The notes: a model not told the origin generated them from the letters alone. DNA of 64,000 bases from Pyrenula massariospora (GCA_021030905.1 JAGFMI010000027.1:404942-468941), one strand, 5' to 3'. Numbered from the stretch's first letter, positions 38,272-50,480 are shown. Made by a program: numbers and translations.

Positions 38272-39756
38272 GTTGAAGTTGAGGATAGCGGCGTTGAAAC
38301 TTGAAGCATGTATGCTATGTCCTGGGCTTCTACTATGAGCTTATCTCTCTTCACACCAGTGCTGGGTATCCGCGGGTTTCTTATTTAGATATCTAGCAGT
38401 GCTGCCTTCTTCCTCAAAGACACGAACGCCTCCTCAGCCTTAGTCTTACCCGACCGCACCTTTCCGTCGAATCCCTCTCAATCTCCCGAAACCGCCTCCA
38501 AACCCCTCCGTCAACGCGACCACGGTCTTCATGATTATCATGATCGTATCATCTCCGGCAAGGGTATATTTTTCCTAGTGCTCTTGGCCTTGTCTATGCA
38601 TTTCGTCCAGCCAACTGGGAATATCACGGAGATACCTCAAAGTCAGCGATCAGGCCCACCACCCTCCGGCTGACAGCACCGCACGCTCTGTACTACCATT
38701 CTACCGATCGACCGGGAAAGCAAGAACTCTCCCATAGGTTCAAGCTATTTCATTTATTGAACACCGATCCGCTTACCCACTTTTGGTGGACACCGTCTAT
38801 TTTTACCCAGATCGCCTTTGAGCGTTTGTTGACATTCATTTGTCTCCGTCCATAATCAGGTAAGCAAAATTTTCAGATTTCAGCCTTGTGATCTCGTTTA
38901 CATATCGGGAATCCCACGGAGATTCAGAGTGTCGGCATATGTTTTACAAATCCGCTTAAAGGTCTGTTTGTTACCTTCCGGATACAGGAAAGCATATTCC
39001 ACAGACGAACCTCACCTTGAATTCTGAAGACACCGTGGCGCACTTGTATGGCGTAGGTGGATGTTTACTTGGTGTCCTCGAAGTTGGCACTTGCACTTTG
39101 TGATTTGATGAGTGGGTCCCCTTTTTTCTTTTACTCAACAGGGTAATTCATGATGTGGATCGACACTGGCAGGCACACGTTCTTCTTTCATCCAGATTTA
39201 TCTTACTGTCCAATCACAGATCTTAAATTGAAAAGCTCCGGAAAGATGCAATTTATAAAATTACGTAACATCTGAATTGAGTAGGTTTGGTTTCAGGCAC
39301 TGTTGTCACCGCGAAGAAAGGGTAATCATGTTATGTAAACAAGGCAGCCTGAATGGTGCGTGTGTATATGCAATGTGCCATGTGTATGTAAAATGCTCCG
39401 GTATTAAATACGCGTGTGAGCCACTCAGCCCCGTCTAGGCCACGTTTGAGGGTAATTCCGCACCGGCTCTGATACGTGGTGGAAAGAGGCTTAGATGAAT
39501 ACGAGCCATCCACGTCATCTCCCTCCCGCAAAGTTCATTCAGCCTCTTCTTCGGAAGAGTTGACCTGTTTCTTGCTTTCTCTCAACCAGCAGCAACCCCT
39601 TGTGCCCTGTAGGTGCTCCTGTACTTCGTAACCAACAAGGCTTGGCGTGCCTGGCCTTGTAGTGAATGAATTTGTTGTTACTAACCACTTTCCTTCGACT
39701 CCATGCGTCTACATAAAGTGACTTACGGGAACGACCAATTCATCTTTTCCTCAGCC
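38272..39756. promoter_or_regulatory. Divergent PKS/AflR-type regulator intergenic region
   Basis: About 1.5 kb shared by the PKS (minus) and the regulator (plus), so it must hold both promoters. I looked for the AflR-style TCG-N5-CGA site and saw none. A few TCCGG/CCGGA half-sites occur but are not convincing. The segment near 38400-38560 read on the minus strand gives a short coding-like tail (AEEAFVSLRKKAALLDI then stop), perhaps a gene relic. Confidence 0.5.
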
Positions 39757-41085
39757 ATGACTGATACATCGCCTCGAGCATCTCGGCGGCCCAAATTACG
39801 ATCTAGTTGTGATGGATGTGGTGCTGCTAAGGTGAAATGTGATCGTGGTCTGCCCGATTGCCAACGGTGCCTTTCTCTTGGTCTGAGATGTGTTTATGGA
39901 GTTTCACGGAAAATGGGAAAGCCGCCTCGAGAGAGGCTCCGAATTCCTGAAATCCCGAGCATATCTCATACGCCGCAAGACCACACCGGCAACATTGATA
40001 GGGACAGAGCCGACAACGGTTCTGGCGGCTCCGTGGATGAACGTTTCGTCTTGAATTCAGAACCATTTTCCAACGTCAACGGTGTATCCTCAGCATGTGC
40101 GACAGACGCGCTGCAGGGCAATCGAATGGGGCCGCCTATCCAAGATTTTACGTCTTTGGACTATGGTGAATGGGCGTTCGCGAACCACTTTGGTGATGAC
40201 CCTCTGTCTTCCAAGCTGGAGACCGGACCCATCTCCACACTGGGCTCGCCCGAGCTCGGGGGCTACTCCAATTCTGCCGCGCAAGCCTCGACTTCTCAGA
40301 CACGTGTCGACGAGAGTATGTGCTTCGACAGCGCCCCGATGCAGCCCGCAGGGAGCAAAGGGCACGACTGTTATCGGGAAGCGTATGATATCGTGGGCAC
40401 CTTGTCTTTTCTCAACCTTGACAACGTCACTTCAGTATCCCAACCACCGTCAGGCCTGGCTTCAGCGACAGCTAGAACTACCCAACGTGTGCCCTTGGAT
40501 CATATCCTACGTCTCAATCGTGAGTCTGGTGAACGCCTCGGCCGCCTCTTAACTTGTTCCTGTGCTAAATGCCCGCATCTCACGTTGCTTCATGCGTCGA
40601 TCATCTCCAGAATCCTGATTTGGTACCAACAAGCTGCTGGGTTGGCCTCGAAAGCTTCACAGAACTCCACAGCCACAGCCGCGGACACAATATCAGGCCA
40701 AGTGTCTCCACCTTGGTCCATATCCGGGTCCCCGTCGCCCTGGTCGGGCACGGTAGTCAATGCAGTCAATGCAGGTTGTGCAAGTACGCCTTTACTGACC
40801 CAAGCTGCCGCGCTCGCCGTTGCACCCACCCAAATGGCCGTTGGGTCATTTAACATTGACGATCAACGTGTGCAAACTGCCTTGAGAATTCAGTTGCTCT
40901 TAGGCGAGATACGGAGAACTTATTGTTTGATTGATCAATTCACTTCGCGGGGCTCCAGTAGCGTTGACGATTTCGCTTCCAGTTGTGTGGACAGTCTATA
41001 TAAGAGCCTAGGTTCGTGGTTGAGAGGCGAGCATTCAAGAATAGTGGATGTCTTGAGGTCGAGACTAGTGGAGGTTAGCACTTGA
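39757..41085 (+). CDS. AflR-type Zn2Cys6 cluster regulator
   Basis: Probable pathway-specific activator of the neighbouring PKS cluster. Single exon, 442 residues from MTDTSPRAS. The zinc cluster is Cys18, 21, 28, 35, 38, 45 with spacing C-x2-C-x6-C-x6-C-x2-C-x6-C, embedded in SCDGCGAAKVKCDRG, and is followed by the basic linker VSRKMGKPPRERLR, very like AflR-family factors. The C-terminal half shows the AflR-domain pattern: LNRESGERLGRLLTCSC, then LTLLHASIISRILIWYQQA, with Ser/Gly-rich spacers. An in-frame ATG at 39703 would add 18 residues; the inner start is preferred because the basic N-terminus then begins just before the zinc cluster. Position next to and divergent from the PKS supports the role. 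Target genes are inference. Confidence 0.9.
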   Translation: MTDTSPRASRRPKLRSSCDGCGAAKVKCDRGLPDCQRCLSLGLRCVYGVSRKMGKPPRERLRIPEIPSISHTPQDHTGNIDRDRADNGSGGSVDERFVLNSEPFSNVNGVSSACATDALQGNRMGPPIQDFTSLDYGEWAFANHFGDDPLSSKLETGPISTLGSPELGGYSNSAAQASTSQTRVDESMCFDSAPMQPAGSKGHDCYREAYDIVGTLSFLNLDNVTSVSQPPSGLASATARTTQRVPLDHILRLNRESGERLGRLLTCSCAKCPHLTLLHASIISRILIWYQQAAGLASKASQNSTATAADTISGQVSPPWSISGSPSPWSGTVVNAVNAGCASTPLLTQAAALAVAPTQMAVGSFNIDDQRVQTALRIQLLLGEIRRTYCLIDQFTSRGSSSVDDFASSCVDSLYKSLGSWLRGEHSRIVDVLRSRLVEVST

Positions 41086-42213
41086 ATGATTTCTAGCATT
41101 TTCGAATTTAAAAGACCAAGCTTTGCTGCTAGTTAGTCTAGAGTAGCGGGGTATTGTATGGAGTTAGGGAGGTCGCACTATCCGAGCTATCTACATGGCA
41201 CTGGTGTTGCCGAGGAGGAATTAGCTCTATTGAGCTCCCCACCAATTCTGGGAAGCGTGCAATTTGCGGGGCGGAAATTGGAGTTGGTCCACATTTGATT
41301 CTACACAGAGCGGCGGTCTGACAACAACGCCGATCTCGCCAAGCAGTCCGTCAAAATCTTTCATATATCATCAAGATTTACTACCTTCTATTAAGTTTTG
41401 CACAACTTGCCTGACGCATTGAGAGACGTCGTACTCATCTCTAGTGGAAGATACACATTTCTAAGGAGCCCCATAAGAGCGGCTTAGCAAAATTCAAGCC
41501 TACAAAACGCCGAATCCAGAAGCTTAGTAGGACTTTATACGCCTGTAGAGTCAGTGCCACATGTCGTTCAAGCGGCGCGAGGCTACACTAGGACAATATC
41601 CACGGTTCTTGTTTCCACATGGCGGAGATTCACGTTCGTATGCTTACCGGAGTTAAAGGCCACGTATGCCATAATATCCGACTTCGCCTTCCTGCCTAAC
41701 CGGCCAATTGTCGGCGGTTTTCTTAGTTTGAAGTGTCAATGCATTCCCAAGGCTGAAAACGTGGCTCGTATTGCTCTCAATTTTTACTGAGAACGGATGT
41801 ATACGCATCGTGGAAACGTATATGTCACTCCTAGCCAATAGAGGTTGGCTTTTGAGGCCCGAGCCGAAATGGAGTTAAAGGCTCTTCTCCTACCTATCAC
41901 CGAAGTCGACGCGAGGAATACGATAGATTTCAGAAGCCCATCACGTTGTTAGGTGGCCGTCCACAGCCTAGTAATTTCGGATTCAAATCCTTGACCGTTT
42001 TGCTTTACTGTGACGCAGCTTGGGAGTAGGCTGCCTAAACCATATCCATTCGCCATGCCTGTTTAGCCTTTAGCAAGGGCCTCCTACAGAGCCTCTATAC
42101 CATTCCTTGTCCAGAAATTCCTAAATATTGCATCTCTTAAGTATTCTAATTGATTTACAAGACTCTACTTGTTCTTCATTCTTGTCGGCCCAGATTGCAC
42201 CCACGTCGTCATA
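41086..42213. other. Intergenic
   Basis: Between the AflR-type regulator and the MFS gene. No open frame with motifs. Includes the MFS promoter. A tRNA-like T-arm near 41980 was considered and rejected. Confidence 0.45.
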
Positions 42214-44203
42214 ATGTCAGAGCAAGAGAATAGCCCATATGCATCTTCAGCATCATCATCATCAGCAGAGGCAAAGAAGGAAGAGGAGACCACACCTGCC
42301 GCCCAAGATGCATCTCCCTCATACCCGCCTCCTCTGGTATTCGCAATTAACATGTGTGCGATGTACATTTCAGTCTTCTGCGTTGCGCTGGACAATACTA
42401 TTATCTCGACTGCAATCCCTCGAATCACGGATCAATTTCATGAACTGGACGATGTGGGATGGTACGGCTCCGGTGAGTGGTTACCCTCTCGCTTTACCAA
42501 GTTCGAAGACAGGAGTGCTTATGTTAATTCTGCAGCCTACACTCTAACGCAGTGTATCTTCACACTTCTATTCGGCAAGCTCTACACCATATTCAATCCC
42601 AAATGGACATTTCTCGCCGCGCTCTTCATTTTCGAAGTCGGTTCTCTGATCTGCGGTGTCGCACCTACGTCACTAGCGTTGATCATTGGAGTACGTGTGC
42701 TGCACGATGAATGAATAACTCGAGTCGCTAAGCAAGGCCTTTCTGTAGCGAGCTATCGCCGGCGTCGGCGCAGCAGGTGTGTTTGCTGGGGTTTTAGTTA
42801 TCATTACATACACTTCTCCCTTAGAGAAGCGGCCAATCTGGCAAGGTCTGATCAGTGGGATGTTCGGCATCGCTTCAGTAATTGGACCACTGGTAGACCA
42901 CAAATTTCGTTCATTTTGCGGATGTATGCTAACATAATAGTAGATAGGCGGTGCTTTTACGGATCATGTGAGCTGGCGGTGGTGTTTTTATATCAATCTT
43001 CCCTTTGGGTTAGTTTTCTCCTCTTTTCTCTGTCCCTATATGTGCAACTTGGGATCTCTGACATATATTTACGTATAAAGCGGTATCACAGCAGCTATCA
43101 TTGTCTTCTTCTTACATCTCACTCCTCGAAACAACCCCCTCAGAAACAAAAAACCTCTAGAAATTTTTTTATGGTTGGATCCACTTGGATTACTTTTGTT
43201 TATACCCAGCATGATTTGCCTTTTCATTGCTTTGCAGGTAAGAGTGCTTGGATCGTCTCGTCTGCGTTGTCTTAGCTGACTTCGGGGCCTCTTAAAGTGG
43301 GGAGGCACAACCTATGCTTGGGGCAGTGGGCGAATAATAGCCTTGTTCGTGGTTTTTGGTGTGGCTTTGATAGCCTTTGTTGGTCTTCAGTGGCGACTTG
43401 GTGAGGCGGCAACCATTCCTGTCCGCATAATCTCTCAGCGCACGATTTGGGCCGCCAGCTGGTTCGCCTTCTTTCTTTCGGGTGCGTTCTTTCTTTTCAT
43501 CTACTTCATCCCTATCTACTTCCAAGCTGTCAAGGGAACGACAGCGCTTCGATCCAGTATCGATAATCTCCCGCTCATACTCGCAAATGTGGTTCTCGCT
43601 ATTAGCGCTGGTGTCGGTGTCAGTAAACTGGGTTACATCAATCCTTTTTGTCTAGCAAGTGTTGTGCTTGCATCTATCGGATCAGGTCTATTGATGACGA
43701 TGACTCCTGGGACTGGTACTGGCAAGTGGATCGGATATCAGCTTCTATTTGGCCTTGGCACAGGAATGGGTTTTCAGCAACCCCCTAATGCGCCCCAAAC
43801 AGTGCTCGAATTCAAAGATCTACCAAGAGGTATCGCCATCACGCTGTTCTTCCGAAATCTTGGTGCCTCGCTCTTCATCTCAACTGGAAACAACATACTT
43901 GACAGCGAATTGCTGAAGGTTCTCAAGGCCCATGCCCTCCCTGGCGTCGATCCAGAGGCAGTGTTGGCGGCTGGTGCGACGAACTTCCGGTCCGTTGTAC
44001 CTTCATCAGTCCTGCGCACCGTCGTGGACGTGTACGATCTCGCTCTACGGAGAACTTTTCGTGTCGGAGTTATCATTTCATGCTTAAGCATTATCGGCGC
44101 TGCTTGTATAGAGTGGAAGAGCGTGAAGACAAAGAAAGGTGCCCCTGCTTCTAGGCCCACCGAGAAGGGAATAGCTGAGAAGACTCAGAACGGATCACGC
44201 TAA
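42214..44203 (+). CDS. MFS drug/metabolite exporter, 14-TM DHA type
   Basis: Plasma-membrane proton-coupled exporter, probably removing the cluster product or giving self-protection. Six exons, 42214-42472, 42536-42690, 42749-42892, 42944-43008, 43081-43237 and 43298-44203, total 561 residues. The Ser/Glu-rich cytosolic N-terminus precedes TM1 with the DHA signature [20 protein letters not shown]. Further family blocks are WYGSAYTLTQC (restored by intron 1), [15 protein letters not shown] (motif C-like), [14 protein letters not shown] (restored by intron 4), and [15 protein letters not shown] in the second half. About 14 hydrophobic segments fit the DHA2 (2.A.1.3) class. Intron 1 (42473-42535, 63 nt) has no stop and a length divisible by three, so retention would insert 21 residues before TM2. 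Convergent with the O-methyltransferase gene. Confidence 0.92.
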
Positions 44204-44723
44204 TATCCTAGTGTATATTTGTGGAGTTTCTTGTTCAAGCAGCGTGCGAATTGTCGCATGGAAATTGGTAAACGGCTTTGATCTACCTAGTAGCTCGACG
44301 GGTGGCATTGAATATATGAAATACAATAAGAGACCCTGTGCTGGCTTTGATAGCTTTATTTAGCCTCCCTAATCCTCCCCTCACAATTGCATAGTTTAAA
44401 ACTGAACGTGAAAGTGAGAACGAGTGTGGAGGTAAGAGCCAATCTAGAAGTAACAGCAAGTGTGGAAATAGAATCGAGTGCGTGCACCCAGAAGAGGACT
44501 TTATGGCCTTGCCAGATGTGAAATAGCTGCCTGACTACACGGAAATAGTACTCTATTTGTTCCCCACCACACCTAGGTTATCTTCACGACGCAAGACATG
44601 CTAGGGAGCTTTTACCTGCGGGGCATTATCCTTTTAGCCTTATTGCCTGCGAGTTTTGTCTCGCCGACCTTTTAGTGAGGTGGTTTGGCTACTAATGTAC
44701 GGTCCCGCGGTACGTGCTTTTCT
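44204..44723. other. Convergent 3' intergenic region
   Basis: About 520 bp between the MFS and O-methyltransferase 3' ends; nothing recognised apart from presumed 3' UTRs. Confidence 0.5.
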
Positions 44724-46180
44724 TTAATTGGACAAACCTAGTGTCACCTCCAATACTGACATGTCACTTCCAAACGGCTGGACAACATTGACCAACTGTA
44801 GTCTCGAATCTGCTGCAACAAATAGACCTTTCCAGTCGTCCAAGTCCCTTTCCTTACTGTTGAACGCCTGCATCATGGTCAAGTCTCTGACTCGGACAAT
44901 GCGCTCTACAGAAACAGGCACCGACCCTGGTTTTGGAAGCACTGTGTCCATGATCAGCAGCCGCGAGCCCGTCTTGTCCATTGCCGCAACAATGGGCTTG
45001 AGGATCTTCAACGCTTCATCATCCGGCCAATCGTGCAGGATCATCCTGAGAAGATAAATGTCGGCGCCTTGCACCGGCTGTGGCTGGGTGAAGTCATGGC
45101 CCTGAAAGGTGAGGCGAGAAACGACGTCAGCAGATAGTGAGTCGGCGGCTGCTTTTCGCCCACTATCTGCGTTGGCTGGGAGGTCCTGAACCACGAGCTT
45201 TAGATGGGGAAACGTCTTGGCTAGCATTATAGCAGCGGTACCAGTCGATCCTCCCACCTAGCCAAGATAAAAGAGATCAGCCGATTTTCCCGTGTTCAGA
45301 GTGTCATCCTTTTCAGGGAATAGTGGCACTCACATCGACGACTGTACCACCCTCACGGATATCTTTCCAAGTAAAACCAGCCGCAAGGTGTTCAATGGCG
45401 ATGCCTTTGCTACTTCTTACGTTCCTCATATACGCCGCAAACTCAGCCACCTTGGCCTCGTCGCGCCCGATATGATCGAAAAATGGTAGCTTCGTATCGA
45501 ATGCTGCATTATAGGCCGTCTCGTTTTTACGCACGCTGTCGGCACCCCAGCGCTGGTGGGCCGCCGCCATGTGCATGGCCATCGGTGCCGAATTGGCACA
45601 CATGTAACTAGCCCAGGCACGTACGTCGTCGTTGCACGCCAGCAATGCCGAAGTCGCCGAGTGGCCGATGTATTTGCCGTCCGGGTGTTCACGGAAAAGT
45701 GCGTTGGTCATAGCCATACGAACGATGCTCTTGAGGCGCTGCTCAGGCACGTGGGCTGCCACGGCAAGGTCTGCATAGCTGATAGTCCCACCCGGGGGCA
45801 CGAGGTGGAAGATTTTGTATTGGCACAGCCAGGAGATACAGGATATGTATTGAAACTCTTGACTATTAGTACGTTTTGTTGTGGGAAAAGTGCGCACGTC
45901 TTACACCGAGGGCAAGATTGGGCACGAACTCGCTTGGCCCGATAGCAAGTTGCAACATCTCAAGAGATGCCGCGATGAGATTCTGCCGCGCATGGTGAAT
46001 ACTCTGCGGCGCGCCACCGGGGACGATGGTACTAGGCCCGTCGCGATCGAAAGACGGCTGTGGAAGACATTGCATTTCCAGGTACTGGCTCACGACGCTG
46101 GCATTCTTGGTTATCCTCCAGCTGAGCTCCTCAAGAGGGAATGAGGTTCCAGAGTCATTGTTGGGTGGTTCAGAAGACAT
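44724..46180 (-). CDS. SAM-dependent O-methyltransferase
   Basis: Class II plant/fungal-type O-methyltransferase, expected to methylate a phenolic hydroxyl of the polyketide. Minus-strand exons 46180-45905, 45855-45334 and 45257-44724 give 443 residues. The N-terminal part is a helical dimerisation region with a winged-helix-like segment (GTISYADLAVAAHVPEQRLK). SAM motif I, VDVGGSTGTAA (about 265-275), is restored by intron 2. The acidic end of beta2 is in VVQDLP, and the catalytic His lies in LLRMILHDWPDD (about residue 341), followed by LLIMDTVLP. The exon 1/2 edge has two close alternatives. The chosen one (GGT|GTAAGA donor, AG before TTTCAATAC) gives PNLALGFQYISC, the form usual in fungal relatives. 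It shares an 819-bp divergent promoter with the P450. All key residues are present. Confidence 0.92.
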
Positions 46181-46999
46181 AATGAGAAAAACAACACTCT
46201 ATGTTGTGTGAGAAGCCCTTTTACACCGAGTAATGATTGTTGATGGTATGACAATCTTGTTTTATTTTCATTGCAGGCTGTTAACTACTTTCTACCTCGA
46301 GCTTTCCTCTGACCTAGCAGACACAATTAGATCCTGGGTTTGTGGAAAATCGGGTCATATCTGTCGGTACTTTTTATCCCCCAGTTCGTACTGGAAACGA
46401 GGTGTATCCATTTCGTTGCCGGAGAGAGTCGGAGTTAGCAGCCATAAGCCACAATTCCCTAAACGGCTAGTACCATACAGTATTTCGGGAGTCGAAAAAT
46501 AATGCCCATTGGTCAGCCTTGAAACAAGGCTGGACATACTTGCATATACGTCGTCGATCTCCCGTCGAAAGAAAGTCCCGGTCGACGGACCCAAGCTAGA
46601 GATTCATCGTATTTTGGTGTGGAGATCGTTTGCGGACCCGGCATAGATCCGTATCCGACCCTCAAACAACACTAGTCGGCCCAGCAGCTTGGTTAGTTAG
46701 CATGTGGTCCTGTATTCCTTGGATTTGTGGACGGCGCCGGAGTTAGCGATACTGTATTACGCATAATCCGATTCACCAATTGGATAGGGTTCATTCGAGC
46801 TGGCATGGGGCAGAATGTTAATCTCTGACATTGACTTCCGGCGCTTTCTGGCACTTTGTGGCCTACAAATGATATCTATTCGGATATATTTCATGATGAA
46901 GAAGGATATATGCTCGATACAGGTCTACATGCAGAGGATACACTCAAATCTGACTCCCAGCTTTTGAGTGCTTCATCCTGACAGAACATCACACTCACC
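46181..46999. promoter_or_regulatory. Divergent OMT/P450 promoter region
   Basis: About 820 bp between two head-to-head cluster genes, so both promoters must lie here. A CGGCGCCG palindrome occurs near 46731, a possible zinc-cluster-factor site. No TCG-N5-CGA site was seen. Confidence 0.5.
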
Positions 47000-48709
47000 A
47001 TGGCCGACGCCCTCGCAGTATGGCAAGCTCACAAACTTGCTGTCTTCGTTGTCGTACTACCCATCATTTTCTCTATATCAGCATGGCTCCGCCGTGATCG
47101 CCGGTTGGACAAGATGCCAGGGCCTGGAGGGTGGCCCTTGGTCGGAATCGGCATCACCTTGCCTCCAAAGGCACCGGATGTTTTCCGTCAATGGGGTGCC
47201 AAGTATGGCGAGGTATTCAAGCTGCGCGTGGGCTTGCATAACTGGGTAGTCATAAACAGCCCTCAAGCTTTTCGGGAGATCCTGGACAAGCAGGTACGTA
47301 TGCACGAAGGCAAGGGTAAAGTTAGCGAAGAGATTGACTTAAACGTTTGTTTCTAGTCTATCATTACCTCCTCCAAAATGCCAGCTCCTATGGGCGACGA
47401 AGTCGTCTCGAACGGCATGCGGATGTTTACTTTGCCATACGGGCCTAAATGGCGCAGCTACCGTACCATCGTACATCAGCTCCTATCAAGCACGATGACG
47501 TCCACGTTTATTCCAACACAAGAGTATGAGACGAAGCAGCTAATGTTCGACCTAGCCACTGGCAATGCCAATCAGCGTGACTTTATCCTGCACCTGCGCC
47601 GCTATTCCTTCAGTATTATCATGACCAGTACATATGGCAATCGCGTAAATAGCTGGGACCACGAGGACGTACATGCCTCCCTACGGAGCACAGCGGTTCT
47701 TGGCCAAATAACCCGAGCTGGCGCTTTCATTGTTGACGAAATGCCTATCCTCGCCCGGTTGCCTGTATGGTTACAGCCGGGGTATAAGCGAGCCCGCGCC
47801 GCTGGAGACGTGTTGCTCGAAGCGAAGATGCGGCTCTGGCGACGTCTACAAACCCAGCTAGCCTCCGGAAAGGCGCCAACGTGCTACGCGCGAGAGATGA
47901 TGGAGAACAGCGATTCATGGCGCAAACAGGGCCTCATTGACGAGGATGCCGCCTGGATCGCCGGCGGCATCGTTGAGGTCGGCTCCCACACCTCCGCGGT
48001 AACCCTCCTCAACGTAGTCCTCCACCTCGCCGCCAACCCCTGCGCGCAGCAGATCGCCCACGATGAGCTCATGCGCGTCGTCGGCCCCAACCGCATGCCC
48101 AACTACGAAGACATTAAAGATCTCCCCTGGATCCGCGCCTGCGTCAAAGAAGTCCTCCGCCTCCGCCCCACCCCGATCTGGGGTGTCAAACACTACACCG
48201 ACGCCGACCTCACCTACAAGGACTACGTGATCCCGAAGGGCACCGTCGTCCTCGCCAACACGAGCTTCATGCACTACGACCCCTCGCGCTACGACGAGCC
48301 CCACGAGTTTCGCCCCGAGCGCTACCTCTCCCACTCGCAATACAGCGCCGAATACGCCGCCCAGAGCGACCCATACAAACGCGACCACTTCTCCTTCGGT
48401 GCAGGGAGGCGCATCTGCCCCGGGACGCGGCTCGCCGAGAACACGCTGCATATCGCTCTCGCGAACATGCTATGGGCGTTTGAAATCCGGCCGCCGCTGG
48501 TGCAGGGGTATGAGGCTGAGGGCATGGATCTGAGCGATGATGCGTTTGAGAATACGAGTTTCCGCGGACCAAAACCTTACTCCTGTCGATTTGTGCCACG
48601 CAGTCAGGAACGGGTTGAGCTTATCAAAGGGCAGTGGGAAGCGGCGATGAAGGAGGGATATGTGCTGAGGGGGAATGATGTTGATCTGAAGGGCGTTGTG
48701 ATTCATTAA
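47000..48709 (+). CDS. Cytochrome P450 monooxygenase
   Basis: ER-anchored haem monooxygenase, likely tailoring enzyme for the PKS product. Two exons, 47000-47293 and 47357-48709, give 548 residues. The N-terminal hydrophobic anchor (about 13-30) precedes a proline-rich hinge (KMPGPGGWPLVG). Helix I carries GGIVEVGSHTSAVTL, with the oxygen-activating Thr about residue 310. Helix K has KEVLRLRP (Glu about 363, Arg about 366), then FRPERYL. The haem loop is FSFGAGRRICPG with the Cys ligand about residue 452. The intron (63 nt) uses a GTACGT donor and TTCTAG acceptor. Substrate and position of oxidation are unknown. GC content and third-position C preference rise in the second half, unlike the AT-rich surroundings, but that is common for conserved fungal genes. 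Intact gene. Confidence 0.95.
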
Positions 48710-50147
48710 CATCAAATTCTATGTCGAAAGTAGTGGACCACGTTCGGGTCGTATATAAACATTGTTCTATCTGATACCGTACGGGAAAATTGAATCGTTT
48801 CCAGGATCCACGGTAAGTAAGCAAGGGTTGATTTGCACCGTCCATTTTAGAATAATCTATCGTCGGAGTCGATTCATGTTCGAGCGGAATAAGTGTAGAG
48901 CTCGCTTTCTCATTACTATCTTTCCCACCTCTTCTGAAGATATTATGTGCCTCGGCACTATGGGCAGCAACGATTGGTCTTTAATATACGCTGATCCGCC
49001 CGTCCCACTAAACCCTAATCCTAAGCGTAATCAGGTATTCTAACTGTGTGGATCAGTCCACCATTGTGTCCCTTTGGTCAAGGTTATGAAGAATGTTGTC
49101 AATATGACTACTGGCGGCATTCAGGTGGACTTATGCGCAATGGCGGCGTGAATGACAAGTGGTCACGGAGAGGGAGGGTTAATCGTTCGGGTATCGGTCA
49201 TGAGAAGAGATTTACTCTCGATAGGAAGGATCGAAGGGTTAATAAATCCTCTCGTACTAGGTCAATTCTGTCTTTACGTAGTTAATTGCCTTGCGGTTTG
49301 AAATGAACTTCTGTCAGGACCACTTGTTCATCCCACTAACCCCTGGCTTTATGTAGTATACTAGCGAACCCTGTCAGTAGAAGGATCAAGCGTTCGTTTA
49401 GCTCCTACGGTCGGGCCGGTACCTGGAAACCTATTTCCTGGTGTTCATGCCTGCTATCACTACACTTCTGCGATTATCTCACGGACACCTCTGGGAGCTG
49501 CCCTGGTTCGGTCACTACATCGTGCCGCTCCTGGGCTGCCGCTGAAAACTTCAAAACGACCAACCAGTTGGTGGAATTTCATCCTGAAAGTAATCGTTTT
49601 GCGCGTCTAATCGGTAGTACTACCTTCTATTCAATGTGTCACGCCGTCATCGAACATATTGAGATTCTAAGGGCGGTTCTTTTGGAGGCGTCCTATAGTG
49701 GGGAGTTAGTTAAAGATTGAATTACCAATAGACACTAAGAAATCGAGAGATCTCAACCCAATTTGGACCGGGAGATATAGAATATACTAACACCCGGTTC
49801 CTACTCGAGAGAGTCATCAATAAATGAAGGATAACATGTGCTGCCTTTAATATTATAAATATATTACCTTTGTCGCTTGATGGAACCCCTTATCATCTTG
49901 TGCCACCTAAGTACCATCCCGGGCAAAACACCTCGTTGCTTCGTCACGGTGGAATGAGCGTAATAGAACACAGCGGTGGTGATCGCGTATAAGACAATCT
50001 CTTCTCAAATTGACCAGCCGTTGGATAGTTCCCGCAAGGGGTCGCACGCTTTGGAGATCGGAAAGGGCCGCAGGTGAAGGTTGAGGAACCTTTTTCGTCG
50101 AGGTTCACAATGAATAACGTATTTATGAATCTCAACATTAAATCTAT
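48710..50147. other. Intergenic with weak rRNA-like stretch
   Basis: No protein gene seen. At 49247-49262 the minus strand carries ACCTAGTACGAGAGGA, the core of the sarcin-ricin loop of large-subunit rRNA. Flanks do not extend the match collinearly as far as I can recall rRNA sequence, and a nearby stretch (about 49480-49550) resembles LSU rRNA domain V only loosely and in the opposite orientation. It may be a scrambled or decayed rDNA or mitochondrial-rDNA insertion. Treat as a lead, not an rRNA gene. Confidence 0.3.
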
Positions 50148-50480
50148 TTAAATGACTTTACAAGGCATGAAGAATTTCTCCATAAGAGTCTCGGTAAACA
50201 CATTTGATCGGCCGGCGGTAGAGATCAGTTCACTCTGCGAAGCATCGATCGGAAGCTGCGCATGTTCGAAAAACAAACGTAGAAAATTGTCTCCCGACGC
50301 CTTCGAGCGCGCATAATCGTAGGTGAGTCGGACAAGGGTGACTTGCTTGTACGGCCTGTGATTTTGAAGAACTTCGCACGCTCTAATAACGGCAGCGAAA
50401 GCACGAATTACCCGTTCTCGTTGCTCAGGATTCAGCTCGGTATATAGTACAAACAATTCAAGCACTCTCTCCGGCGACAT
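50148..50480 (-). pseudogene. Truncated fungal protein fragment
   Basis: Minus-strand open frame of 110 residues from a good ATG (MSPERVLELFVLY). It is helical, with ERVIRAFAAVIRACEVL and LTYDYARSKASGDNFLRLFF, a pattern I associate with the region ahead of HNH-type nuclease domains in fungal proteins. No nuclease domain follows; the frame stops just before the rRNA-like stretch. It looks like an N-terminal remnant cut short, though a small independent protein or a missed intron cannot be excluded. Lies between the P450 and the second cluster regulator. Confidence 0.4.

Noticed and set aside
38401-38850. Possible gene or transposase relics in the PKS promoter region
   Set aside because: Two short coding-like stretches on opposite strands, each under 45 codons and flanked by stops; too little to support.
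41950-42010. tRNA-like T-arm (GGATTCAAATCC)
   Set aside because: No matching A box, anticodon arm or acceptor stem could be built around it.
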